Source: Discostella pseudostelligera
Lineage: Eukaryota > Bacillariophyta > Thalassiosirophyceae > Thalassiosirales > Thalassiosiraceae
Reading direction: 5' to 3'
Assembly (NCBI GenBank): GCA_036940085.1
Contig: JALLBK010000112.1
Span: forward strand, 1-40,533
Length of the DNA: 40,533 nt
How positions within the stretch are numbered: the first letter of the stretch is position 1; the number at the start of each line of letters is the position of its first letter. The notes below the pieces were generated by a model. It did not search any database and was not told the DNA's origin. It saw nothing but the letters and a program-made list of their open reading frames with translations. Of this stretch, positions 10,644 to 20,565 are shown one piece after another. A program made the position numbers and the translations under genes.

Positions 10644-12274
10644 ATGACTATCTCCATCGATTCAATGATAATCGATGGATCGATGACCATGGCGGTGCCG
10701 ATGCCAAATCTGTTCCTTCTTGCCACTATGGCAAGCCTCCCACCTCTTGCATTAGCATCATCATCCTTTATTACTACATCATCTGCTTTTCTAACAACAT
10801 ATAGATCAGCACTTCGAAATAACAGGCGCGTATCTTTTGTCGACGGCATTGTTGGGCCAACCTCGTCGTCGGCAATGCCACCGAGCAAGGGGGATCTCTA
10901 CAATGACGATGAATTATTCGAGCTGTTGACAATTCATCAAACATTGAATAACTTCAATGGAAATCAAGATGAAGATAGTGGGAATGGTATGGATGATTCG
11001 ATACTGGGTGGTGTGCATGATTGGGTCCTACAATCTCTTAATGATGATGGTGACAAGGCGCAAGTAATATCCAGCAATGGATCTCCTGTCAATGACATTG
11101 GACTACTTAACGACAATGACAACAACCCCATTGAAATATATGCAATACCAAACCTACACAAATTTGTATTAGAGACCATTGGAGATACTCGTTCATCGTT
11201 AACCACGTCCAATGACAAAGTAGGTGACAAGTCATCCATCAATCAATTAGCATTTGAGAATTTGCAAACACTATTGCGAGATAGAAAACCATCTATTCGA
11301 GCAATTGCCACAGGTATGCGTCTCTTGTATTTCTGATTCATATATTCTTTGCAAAGTTCGACTCCATTCCAACTAATTTTTCTCCCGAACTATCATAACC
11401 AACAACAGATGTCGATGGCACATTACTCTCGGGACAATACATGCATCCAATCACACAAGATGCAATACTACGGGGAATCCAACAGGCCTATGATAAAAGT
11501 AGTGGTGGCAGCAGTAGTAACACGAACAAAATTCAACACTTTTTTCCAGCCACCGGCAAATCACGCAAGGGTGCCATGGACAGTCTAGGACCCATCGTTG
11601 GCCCATTATTACACAACTGTCCGGGAGTATACATCCAAGGATTGTATTGTGTAGACAAAGAGGGGAATGTAGTCTTCGAGAAACGATTGTCAAGTGATGC
11701 AATAAGGGCGGCGGAAGAATTGGTGGCAATGTTTGGTCTATCGATTGTGGGATATGATGGGGATGAATTGTACACTACCCAACAGACCGATGTGGTTCGA
11801 GATTTGTCTGAAATTTATGGAGAGCCGACAGTGGAGGTACTCATGGACAAGGAGACGGGACATTCGGCAATTAAGTTGGCAGATCATGATCGTGGATTGC
11901 ACAAACTCCTATTGATGGATAATGATGTCGACAAGCTGGCATTGGTCCGTGTCTCGTTGGAGGAATTGGCCAAGAAGCATGATGCTACCGTGACACAAGC
12001 TTTGCCCACCATGCTAGAGCTTTTGCCAGCGGGATGTTCCAAGGCCAATGGTGTACAACGAGTTTGTGAAGCACTTGGAATTAACCCTGCCGAGGAACTT
12101 CTTGCTTTGGGTGATGCAGAGAATGATTTGGGTATGTTACAAATGGCGTGTATCGGGGTTGCGGTGGGGAATGCCTGTCCGTTAGCACGGGATGCAGCCG
12201 ATTTTATCATGAAGGAGCGACATGACGAGGGTGGAGCTGGATTGGCGATGAATTTGTTTGCCTTTGATGAATAA
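10644..12274 (+). CDS. Cof-type HAD-superfamily phosphatase, possibly plastid-targeted (two exons)
   Basis: The exons are 10644-11313 and 11409-12274, joined across a 95-bp GT-AG intron (GTATGC...CAG), giving 511 residues. The intron splits the codon of the catalytic Asp, so DVDGTL (residues 224-229) appears only after splicing. Later motifs are SKANGV with Lys435 and GDAENDLGML with Asp459 and Asp463. Together these are HAD motifs I, III and IV of the Cof/YidA type, which dephosphorylate small metabolites. The segment between motifs I and III would hold the cap. The N-terminus has a hydrophobic segment (NLFLLATMASLPPLALA) followed by SSSF and SSAF, like the diatom bipartite plastid presequence. 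That targeting is inferred. Residues 60-220 are acidic and Asn-rich and match nothing I know. The substrate is unknown. Confidence 0.87.
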
Positions 12275-12449
12275 GCACTCGACGAAACGATTGGAGCGCA
12301 GGTCTTTGCGTGTAATAATAGAGAAGTGAAGACAACATTTCCCTTAAATAGAAATGTCTTGCATACTGCACAGAAAATTACATCTAACACCCAACACCAA
12401 CATCTGTCATCCCGTCAAAGATGCTCTATTTGCATCAAAACTTCACTTC

Positions 12450-13880
12450 TCATCGAAAACGTGATTGCAGCACACCAAGACTACATCGAATAGCTCTAGC
12501 TCGATAGCCATGTATACCAGGACACTCCTCCAACTTCTTTAGGCTATGGAACGCCCCCGCCCTCCATAGTGCGTCTCGCGTCGATTGCCATTGAGCCATG
12601 TTGCACATGGCCCCCAGACACATGTCCTCTAATGAGTCTTTCGTCCATTCGATTATGGGACGGGGACTGTCCTTTACGTACTGGGCCATGAGACGTGGTA
12701 TTTCGGTCTGTGATAGCAGTAGGCATATTTCCTCATTTGGTTCCTCGTTGGGGAGAGCCCCTTGAGTAGGGCTGCCACTATCGACAATGCCATTATTAAT
12801 CTCTCCCCCCACACCACCACCACCACCGACATAGGTGACATTCCGAATAAAACCACAAGACCAACGAATAACCTCCCCCTGTACCGATCGAACCGATGTT
12901 AATAGGTAGGGAGTGTTGACCAACATCATTTGCTCGACGACACGTATGAGTGATGAAGAATTTCCCAATGCATTGGATATCCTCTTTCCCCCATCCTCTC
13001 CACCTTCAGCAATGGATCCAAAAGTAAATTTCTTTTTTCCACTCAATGGACGAGTAGTAGTCATGTCCAATGATCGCACACGAGAATGATGCACCGATGT
13101 GTTGTTGTCCGTGGAATTGGGTGAGCTGGTCTTGTGACTACTGCAAGCTAAAGTTTGCGAACGAGCCAAACGCATTTTGTTCAATGATTGAGGAAGTGGT
13201 GGAGGCAAAAACAATGCCACATTGCGAATAACATTACCATAAAATGTCAAATTCAATAAACATATGCAACAAAGGTAGGACTCAGGAAGATTCAATTCCA
13301 TAATTTTGGTCAATGCCTGGAGTAGTTTGGTGGAATTGGACCCTAATGCCATGGATGCCTTGTTTTCATAGGGTATCGAAAGATTATTCAATGTCCAGAG
13401 TATTAAGCGACGGTTTTCATCCACACTTGGCTTGCCTCCTCCCTTGGACTTTTTGGATGGAGTATTAGTTTCTTCCACCCCCGCCTCTGCGGTGATAGTG
13501 GAAGCAAGTAGCGCATTCGATAGAACACCCACTACATCCCATTGTTCAGTGGTATTGCACACCAATGGTATGCGATTTTGTTCACATTCCTTGGTGGTTA
13601 AATCATGCAATTTTTGCAATGCAGCGGTGCAATTAATGATACTATCACCTCGATTCTCCTTTTCAGTGTCATGTAACAACATCACATTGGTAATGCATTC
13701 CAATAAGTCAGGAACGGATTGTTGCAATGATTGCAATATGATGGTGTTGGGATCCTTTTCATTATTATCGAGCAGTGGTGCACGAATGTCATTAGTTTCT
13801 TTGGGAGTGTCGTAGATGAGACTTAATCGACCACCGAGGCATTCGGCGGGGTTCATACGCTCGAGGATGGAGAGGACCAT
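12450..13880 (-). CDS. Armadillo-like helical repeat protein, unknown function
   Basis: Single-exon protein of 476 residues with an ATG at 13880. Hydrophobic helical stretches such as ILWTLNNLSIPY, CCICLLNLTFYGNVI, WSCGFIRNVTYV and LGAMCNMAQWQSTRDALW recall the second and third helices of armadillo repeats: a Leu-rich helix with Asn near its end, often NLS or NLT. A basic, Ser-rich insert at roughly 245-310 interrupts them. No catalytic motif is visible. Such folds bind proteins, but no partner can be proposed. The gene converges with the HAD gene (175 bp between stops) and diverges from the elongase gene. The armadillo reading is moderate; the gene itself is well supported by a long open frame with consistent composition. 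Confidence 0.7.
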   Translation of the reverse strand: MVLSILERMNPAECLGGRLSLIYDTPKETNDIRAPLLDNNEKDPNTIILQSLQQSVPDLLECITNVMLLHDTEKENRGDSIINCTAALQKLHDLTTKECEQNRIPLVCNTTEQWDVVGVLSNALLASTITAEAGVEETNTPSKKSKGGGKPSVDENRRLILWTLNNLSIPYENKASMALGSNSTKLLQALTKIMELNLPESYLCCICLLNLTFYGNVIRNVALFLPPPLPQSLNKMRLARSQTLACSSHKTSSPNSTDNNTSVHHSRVRSLDMTTTRPLSGKKKFTFGSIAEGGEDGGKRISNALGNSSSLIRVVEQMMLVNTPYLLTSVRSVQGEVIRWSCGFIRNVTYVGGGGGVGGEINNGIVDSGSPTQGALPNEEPNEEICLLLSQTEIPRLMAQYVKDSPRPIIEWTKDSLEDMCLGAMCNMAQWQSTRDALWRAGAFHSLKKLEECPGIHGYRARAIRCSLGVLQSRFR

Positions 13881-14485
13881 GATGTAGTCGTCGCCTCCGG
13901 ATCTCCGATCGATGATGGTGAGTGAATGTGGATCACCTGCCTACCATACTGCGGACAAGCGGCTATGAGGCGGCCGATGATCGGTCTCCGATGATGGAGG
14001 GGCGGGCGGCGGGCGGCGGAGATCTTGTCCGCTTGGCATTGGCGGAAGAAGTGGGTGGACCATCTTCACCACCCTTCACCTTCACTCTTTTGGCGGGGCG
14101 CTTTTGCCTTTTTTGGCAATTTTCGCACACCAAATTCAATATTAGATCCTCCGCACCTTGATCTACCGTTGAGTCGGAATAAATAGGATGAGAAAGAAAT
14201 AGTAACCCCTTTCTCGTATTTGAAATTCAAATTCAAATTCAAATTCAAATTTGGTGCCGATGACGTCACAAATAAAGAGCCGACCTCACGATTTTGGGGG
14301 GCACTGGAAGGGGGGAAGTTCGGGGGGAAGCCCTTCTTCGTCATTTTTTTCGAGACCCAACAACAAGCAAAAGAACGAAGCCCATGACGCCGCCGCCTGC
14401 CGCTTTCATTTCCTTTCCTTTCACATCCACCATCGTCTTCCTTGCCAATAGCAACGATCCAAACCAATTCCAAACAAATAGATAA
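13881..14485. promoter_or_regulatory. Divergent promoter, ARM protein / ELO elongase
   Basis: This 605-bp spacer holds a tandem AAATTC array at 14223-14251. A perfect palindromic TGACGTCA lies at 14261-14268, 218 bp before the elongase ATG. TTTTGGCGGG at 14088-14097 is a near match to the E2F-like motif seen in other spacers, although the base after it is G rather than A. Short open frames across this stretch look like chance. Confidence 0.55.
14223..14251. repeat. AAATTC hexamer array
   Basis: Four perfect AAATTC units and a partial fifth stand in tandem. On the minus strand the array is followed by ACGAGAAAG, the same order as the AT-rich stretch at 4744-4787. Its function is unknown; it may be a promoter element or simple slippage. 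Confidence 0.8.
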
Positions 14486-15394
14486 ATGAGCAGTTTCTTA
14501 GAGGGCATTCCAAAAGAATGCGTCGGTCTCCAAGGCCTGGGCGTCAAATATGTCGAATTCTCCTGCATCCATCCCACCCTTGGCAAACTCTACTTGCCAT
14601 TTGAAAAATTCTACGATCCGGCCCAAGTCCTCGTATGGATGCAAGAACGTCCCATGGTCCCTCTCTGGGCATGCTTCCTCTACGTTGTACTCATCCTAGT
14701 CGGTAGAGCCGTCATGTCTACCCGTCCAGCCTGGTCGTGGCGAAGGACGCTGGCGGTATGGAACTTTAGTCTCTCACTCTTTTCATGGATTGGCGCCTTC
14801 CGCACCGCCCCACAACTGTACTACAATTTGACATCCTACACCCTCCGTTCCAATCTCTGTGATGATCCTGCGGCATTATACGGCTCAGGATCCACCGGCT
14901 TATGGGTTCAACTATTCATATTGAGTAAATTCCCCGAATTACTCGACACTTTCTTCATTGTCATACACAAAAAGCCACTCATTTTTCTACATTGGTATCA
15001 TCATATTACGGTATTGCTCTACTGTTGGCATTCCTATGTTACCACCAGTCCCTCCGGTCTATTCTTCGTGGTTATGAATTATTCAGTCCATGCGGTAATG
15101 TACGGGTACTACTTTCTAATGGCAATGAAATTACGACCCAAGTGGTTCAATCCCATGGTAGTGACCTTTATGCAATTGAGTCAAATGTTCATTGGGGTGG
15201 GTGTGACCATTGTGGCATTTTATTATTACAGTCATCCGATTGAGGGACAGGCTTGTCATATCCGGAAGGAGAATAATGTGGCGGCATTCCTCATGTATGG
15301 AAGTTACTTTTATCTGTTTGCACAATTCTTTGTGGCAAGGTATTACAGGGTGAAGGTGAAGGGTGAGGCGAAGAAGAAGCAGAAGAAGGTTTAA
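14486..15394 (+). CDS. ELO-family very-long-chain fatty acid elongase (3-ketoacyl-CoA synthase)
   Basis: Single-exon protein of 302 residues, a usual length for ELO enzymes. It condenses malonyl-CoA with an acyl-CoA in the ER, the first step of fatty acid elongation. The catalytic box HWYHH lies at about 169-173, preceded by the conserved KFPELLDTFFIVIHKKP and followed by a second membrane-embedded motif, MNYSVHAVMYGYY. Several hydrophobic spans fit a seven-helix ELO topology. The C-terminus ends KQKKV, a KxKxx ER-retrieval signal. HWYHH, rather than HVYHH, is typical of ELOVL6/ELOVL3-like enzymes for saturated and monounsaturated chains and less so of the PUFA elongases; this substrate guess is inference. 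Confidence 0.95.
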   Translation: MSSFLEGIPKECVGLQGLGVKYVEFSCIHPTLGKLYLPFEKFYDPAQVLVWMQERPMVPLWACFLYVVLILVGRAVMSTRPAWSWRRTLAVWNFSLSLFSWIGAFRTAPQLYYNLTSYTLRSNLCDDPAALYGSGSTGLWVQLFILSKFPELLDTFFIVIHKKPLIFLHWYHHITVLLYCWHSYVTTSPSGLFFVVMNYSVHAVMYGYYFLMAMKLRPKWFNPMVVTFMQLSQMFIGVGVTIVAFYYYSHPIEGQACHIRKENNVAAFLMYGSYFYLFAQFFVARYYRVKVKGEAKKKQKKV

Positions 15395-15579
15395 TTTTAC
15401 TCTAATAGTATGATATTGAGAGATATAATGCATATTAGATGTTGTTTATGTTCTATTTCGCTGTGGTTAGAACGAGCTTATTATGATTTTATCTTGTAGA
15501 ATGGGTGACGGTTGGGGGAGGCGAGAACAGGCAGACCTCAAATCCGCACTAAGTCGGCCATGTAATAGTGAGCTCTCTC

Positions 15580-18500
15580 TCAATCCCATTTGCCCTCCCC
15601 ATTCGGCAGACCTCGAACAACGTACTCTTCGGGGCTGGTCCCGCCGTAGGTGGGATCAATGTTGTCATCAAACTGATCTGACCCAAACACGTAATTTCCA
15701 TCATTTCCCGGAGATTCAGGACGATGATTGTCCTCCGGAAGACTTGCTATGAATTCATCCATCATTCGATCTAAACGATCCAATTTTGCCTGAGAGAGTT
15801 TGTACTGCACGCCACTAGTGACACTGTAGTCTAACAAATGCGAATTCACCCGATCGGTGGATCGTTCCGACTCGTAAAGTGAGCGTTGAGCATCCACAAC
15901 TTCATTCCCCACTCTCTTGAACAACTCTTGCAATTCATCGGGAGGTAATCCGCTGAATTCATTAGTGGCTACTACCAAGTTGACAATTTTTGCATCATCG
16001 TTCGCACGACGATCCATTTCATTTACAATTCTGGTCAACTTTGATTTGGCACTTGCAAATCTCTTCATAGCAGTTGCGCGAAGTAAGGTTGCCACGGTTT
16101 CCTGCACCGTCAACTCGGCCCTAGTCTCTGTCGTGATAGTGTTGTTAGTAAATGAAGGAAACATATCAGTGTCTAGGAAATACTCATCCAGAGATCCATT
16201 TTGGCGGCGTGTATCATCAAGAATTGAATCAAATGCATCCTTCTCTGACATTGGTTCCTCTGTCACGGATTGATTCACCTCCGATCCGTCAACTGAAGAA
16301 CTATCATCAAGAGGATTCTTAAAATCATTACTCAATGCACCATCGGGGCAGTCATTTCGTTTGGCCAAATACAAATGAAGTTGCAACCGGGTCCCCCCGT
16401 CCAAGAGCTCCGCAGGTAATGGTGGATCGATATCTGGCGATCCCGTGAGACACAAGAACAACCACTCACGTTCGTCACGCGACCATCGCAAGTTGGATGG
16501 CCCAAACGTCGATGTCGAGTACACTGTCCGCATTGCCATCCTTGCTTGTGGGAACTTGGCAAGTGCATGAAGCAACCGAGATTCGGCTTGCATGATTAAT
16601 TGGTCTGGATCTGGACTCTCGAGCAACTTTCTTTCGGTAACTTCCACAATAGACTCTCCCGACGAGGATGATCTCTCATCACCGGGTGAGAAACCCAAGA
16701 AGCGATTGGAATTGAAGTAGACAATGCCATCCCTCTTCTGCTTCATTTTACCGTTGCTTTCGAAAACAGGGGTATCCGCCCGAATTCTATTCTCCTCTCG
16801 TGGCGCTGACACTTCTCCTAGGTGCATCCTTCGTTTCATATTCTGACAACAACAAGATATGTGAGAGCCAAGTATCAAAGCAAATAACCACAACGATGAC
16901 ACGCACTCACCCCGTTGCCTGACAGACCCAGCCAGTCTTTGTCGGATTGGTGCTTGAATATAAATCCATTAAAGTGAGGAACAACATGCCTCTCTGAGAG
17001 CTGCATATCTCTTTCTTGATAATTTGATCGAAATGACTGTGTCCTCGATTGTACCCTCCTTTGTCGAGCAGGGGCAGCAACCGGAATAATCCTTCGCTGA
17101 GGACTCTCTATCCGTATCGACTTTGACTTAGCCAGAGCATTTTTCGACATCTTTCTCTCATCATCACTGATAGCACCGAAGTCACCAGTAGCAAGTCGTT
17201 CTATCTTGGACGTTGTTGCCTCTCCCATTAGTCCGTCAGTTTGCTCAATGCGCCTTTCCATGGCTTCACGCACCCCTGCTTTCCGAGAAGCCATATTCAG
17301 TACATCCGCTTCCAACTGAACGCGCAGCATACTAAGAGCAGACAAACTTGAATCATCGTCTGCAATCAATGTCACCAGCATTTCGGCTATCTTGTGCACT
17401 CTTCGCGTCCGGTCAGCTGGACTCGGGAAGGAAGCAAGAAATGTAGACACCTGGTTGCAAACAGCTGCAAAACTCCCCTCGGTTCCATCTTTGGCGTCCA
17501 CGTCATACTTTGATAGAAGGCGGGCAACATACCATTCATCCCAAGGCATGGACTGGTCAAGAATCTCTTTCTGGAACCGTTCACGAGCCTTATCGCCACC
17601 ACCACCAGAGTTAACGAAGTCGGCGGGGTCTTTTATGTTTACGTCACCATCCGGGATCGTTGCAACGTACAACTCATTTCTGTTGAGCTCGGGCACTTTC
17701 CAGAGAATGTTGCTGCCACAGAGACGTTCGACTGCATTCCTACCGGCATCATCACGATCCATACAGAGTACGATTCGACCTGAATGATACGCATGTTAGC
17801 ACTTGAATTTTGCACGTACCATGCGAATAGAAAAGAGCAACTCTGACTTACCACCAGGGACGTTTCCCATCTCTGCCGCTGCCTTCAGCTGTTCAAAAGG
17901 TAATGCGGTTCCCATGCTTGCAACCACATTTTGAATCCCAACGTTGGAAAGAGCAATAGCGTCTAAGTATCCTTCCACGATGACAACTGCTGGAGGCGCA
18001 TCGAATGTGGAACCATTTTTTTCCGACGACGCACTTTCCTCCATAGCTAATGAGCCCTGTCTGTTTTTGCACTGATTTTCTATTGCTTGTTTCGCCCTTG
18101 CCTGATTAAAGAGCACATTCTTCTTCGTAAACACGAGCGAATCCGGACTGTTGAGATACTTGGCGGGCGTGAATGACGACTTGTCATCAGAACCATCAGT
18201 AGCTCCCTCCAAATTTCTACCACCCAACGCAATTACAGATTGGCCGCTTTCATCAAAGATTGGAATTATTAACCGACTTCGAAATCGGTCCATTAGACAT
18301 GAATAATCATGCTGTTGTTCGTCTTCAGCTCCGTCTTCGAACTCAGTTGTTCCATCGTTCACCTCATTACTCTGATCTCCAGGAGCCAATTGTTGTCTCT
18401 TTGTTCGAACAGCTAGCCCAGCCTCAACGATTTCGTCCGGTGAAAATCCAGCCTCCGCCAAATACTCCACCAACGACCCAGTGCCCCAACTTTTCTTCTT

Positions 18501-20187
18501 GGTATCAGATGTTGTTTTGGACATTTTGGCTTCATCTCCGTAGTAACAATCAGGAGCATACCCAATAGCAAATGTACGGATAGAAACGGGGGACAAGTTC
18601 CGTGTGCGAAGATGGGTACGGGCTTTCCCAGCCGACGGAAGAGTTATCAAACATTTGGTATAGAATGCAGCTGCGGCAGTATTTGCCTGCCGTATCCTGC
18701 GCGAATTTGTATCAGTGAAATCAACATCGAGTAAGAATAAAGCGCAATGCAGCGTTGAAAAAGGAAATCCCGTTCGCCACTGACCTTTCCTTCTTCCATT
18801 CTCGTTGGCGTATATTCTCCTTCGCTTCATCACTCATTCCTTCATAGTTTCCACTTCCTGCTCGACTCCCAAAATTCCAATCACTGACAAGATCTGTATC
18901 CCCAAACTCACGAGCCACATACTCCACCGCCTGCATGTAACCCATCTTCTCCTGTCCTTTCTTCGCCTTATCCAAATAATCATATTCGCGAATAAAATTA
19001 AACACATCTCCACCAGCATCACATACAAAACATTTGTACAATCCACGTGAATTGTCTATGGACATGGATGGGTTGTGATCGTCATGGAAGGGACAGCAAG
19101 CCTTGGCTGTGGCAGTAGTAGTAGATTGGGTGTAGGAGTTGCTACTCGAACGTGTGAAATGCGCAAGATTGAAGGATTCTATAACATCCACGAGGGAAAT
19201 GGAGGATTTGAGTAGATTAATTTGGTCAGTGGTAATGCGTCGACGTGATTGTGATGTTGGTTTGAATGGTTGGGATTCTGGTGGTTCATCGGCGTGGGCA
19301 TTATTCCTCGTGTCATCCACCGATGCAAATGGTTGATTTGTTGCATTCAAATCTATCACGTGTGATGTTTTACCTTCTGTATCTGGATTGCTCACTCGAT
19401 TATTACTCATGCTGCCCGCTCTGCTTAGTGAGTGGTTGGCACCTGATCCTGCCCCTGCCGTAACAACTTTGTTGCTTGACTCCACTTGTTGTCTCGGGAT
19501 TCTTTCAACAACAACTTTGCCACCTTCATCATCATCAATACTAATGGTTTCCCCACCATCATCCATCCCAGCATCCATATCCAAGTAGCTTTCCCATTCA
19601 TCATCGTTCTGAAACATCCCATCGTTGTTATTGCCAGTTATTATCATGTTGTTGTCTCGTCGTGAATCGGGAATGACCCCTAGGCGCTTATAATTTGGTC
19701 GCCGGAAATCATTGCTTCGTATTGAACTACTAGCCATATCGTCCCACTCTATATTAGGATCTTCAATGTAATCTTGTGATGGAAATTCAGATGATGATGC
19801 TGAATAATAAAGAATTGTTCTTCTTCCTCTGCTTTTGAATGAGGGCGATCGCCGTTGATGTCGAATGGTAAATGCTGCAACATTCTGGTTCCCCCATGGC
19901 GAGAAATTATTCATAATTATTGATGTCCGAGAGATTGGGTAATATGGTTGCGAGGACGATGCTCCCGCCCCAAATGGAGAGAAGGAGGATCCACCAACGC
20001 CATTGCTCGTCCTACACAATAAAATTGAAGAGCCGCTGACGATGGCTGACAAGTGAAAGTAGTTGATGCTGAAGTTCACGTGGTGATGGCGGCGTCGCTT
20101 CAATGATACAGGAGTTATGGCGACTCCATCGTAATTCGATGACGATAGGCTCCGTTGCGATGTCATGTATGCCGTCTGATGCGGCAT
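15580..20187 (-). CDS. dnaG: DnaG-like primase, probably organellar (four exons)
   Basis: The exons are 20187-18785, 18696-17852, 17779-16911 and 16842-15580, with GT-AG introns of 88, 72, 68 bp (donors GTCAGT, GTAAGT, GTGAGT), giving 1459 residues. A CHC2 zinc finger uses Cys365, His368, Cys386 and Cys389. The DnaG core follows: ARTHLRTRNLSPVSIRTFAIGYAP, RLIIPIFDESG, KYLNSPDSLVF, then the TOPRIM residues in VEGYLDAIA (Glu709) and MDRDDAGR (Asp757, Asp759). About 350 mostly disordered residues precede the zinc finger, and about 600 residues after TOPRIM show no domain I know. No RecA-type helicase motifs are seen, so this is DnaG rather than Twinkle. Diatom plastid genomes encode DnaB helicase, so this may be its primase partner. 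The start ATG at 20187 is the first in frame; targeting is unclear. Confidence 0.9.
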
Positions 20188-20565
20188 TACTCCTTTACTC
20201 ACTTATTATTACCTATTTGGGTAGGAGTAGATACTCATAATACCAATATTGTACCACCGTCCATCGGCATTCGTCATCGTTCATGTTCATCGTCCATAGC
20301 ATGGGCGATGGGCGCTGCCATATCTGCCATCTCTCTCTCTCTCTCTCTAGAGATACGAATCTGCAGAAGTTGAGTGGCGGGGGCAGCTGACACGTGGAAG
20401 AAGAAATAGCGGGAGATGGATACGGTAACTTTTCCCGCCATTTTCGCCACCGCAACCAGCCCACGTGGAAGAGAATCGATTGCACATCATTGCACCGTGC
20501 TTTCCTGATATCTCTATTAATATTTATCCCGATCTCTAGAGAGCGTACTATTTGGAGCGCAGAGC
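20188..20565. promoter_or_regulatory. Promoter of the primase gene
   Basis: This 378-bp spacer separates the primase start from the HECT stop, the only tandem pair in the window. It carries a CT microsatellite at 20331-20348 running into the palindromic CTCTAGAG, two CACGTGGAAGA boxes at 20391-20401 and 20462-20472, and one TTCCCGCCATTTT at 20432-20444 between them. An E2F-like site upstream of a replication primase is plausible for S-phase control, but this is inference. Confidence 0.6.
20391..20472. promoter_or_regulatory. Two CACGTGGAAGA boxes with an E2F-like site
   Basis: CACGTGGAAGA at 20391-20401 and 20462-20472 are G-box (CACGTG) sites with an identical five-base 3' extension. TTCCCGCCATTTT lies between them. 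G-boxes are bound by bHLH and bZIP factors; the shared extension suggests one specific factor. They lie 204-285 bp upstream of the primase start. Confidence 0.55.

Noticed and set aside
15580..20187. Twinkle-type primase-helicase
   Set aside because: The zinc finger and TOPRIM order fits both, but no Walker A or other RecA-helicase motif is seen in the long C-terminal region.
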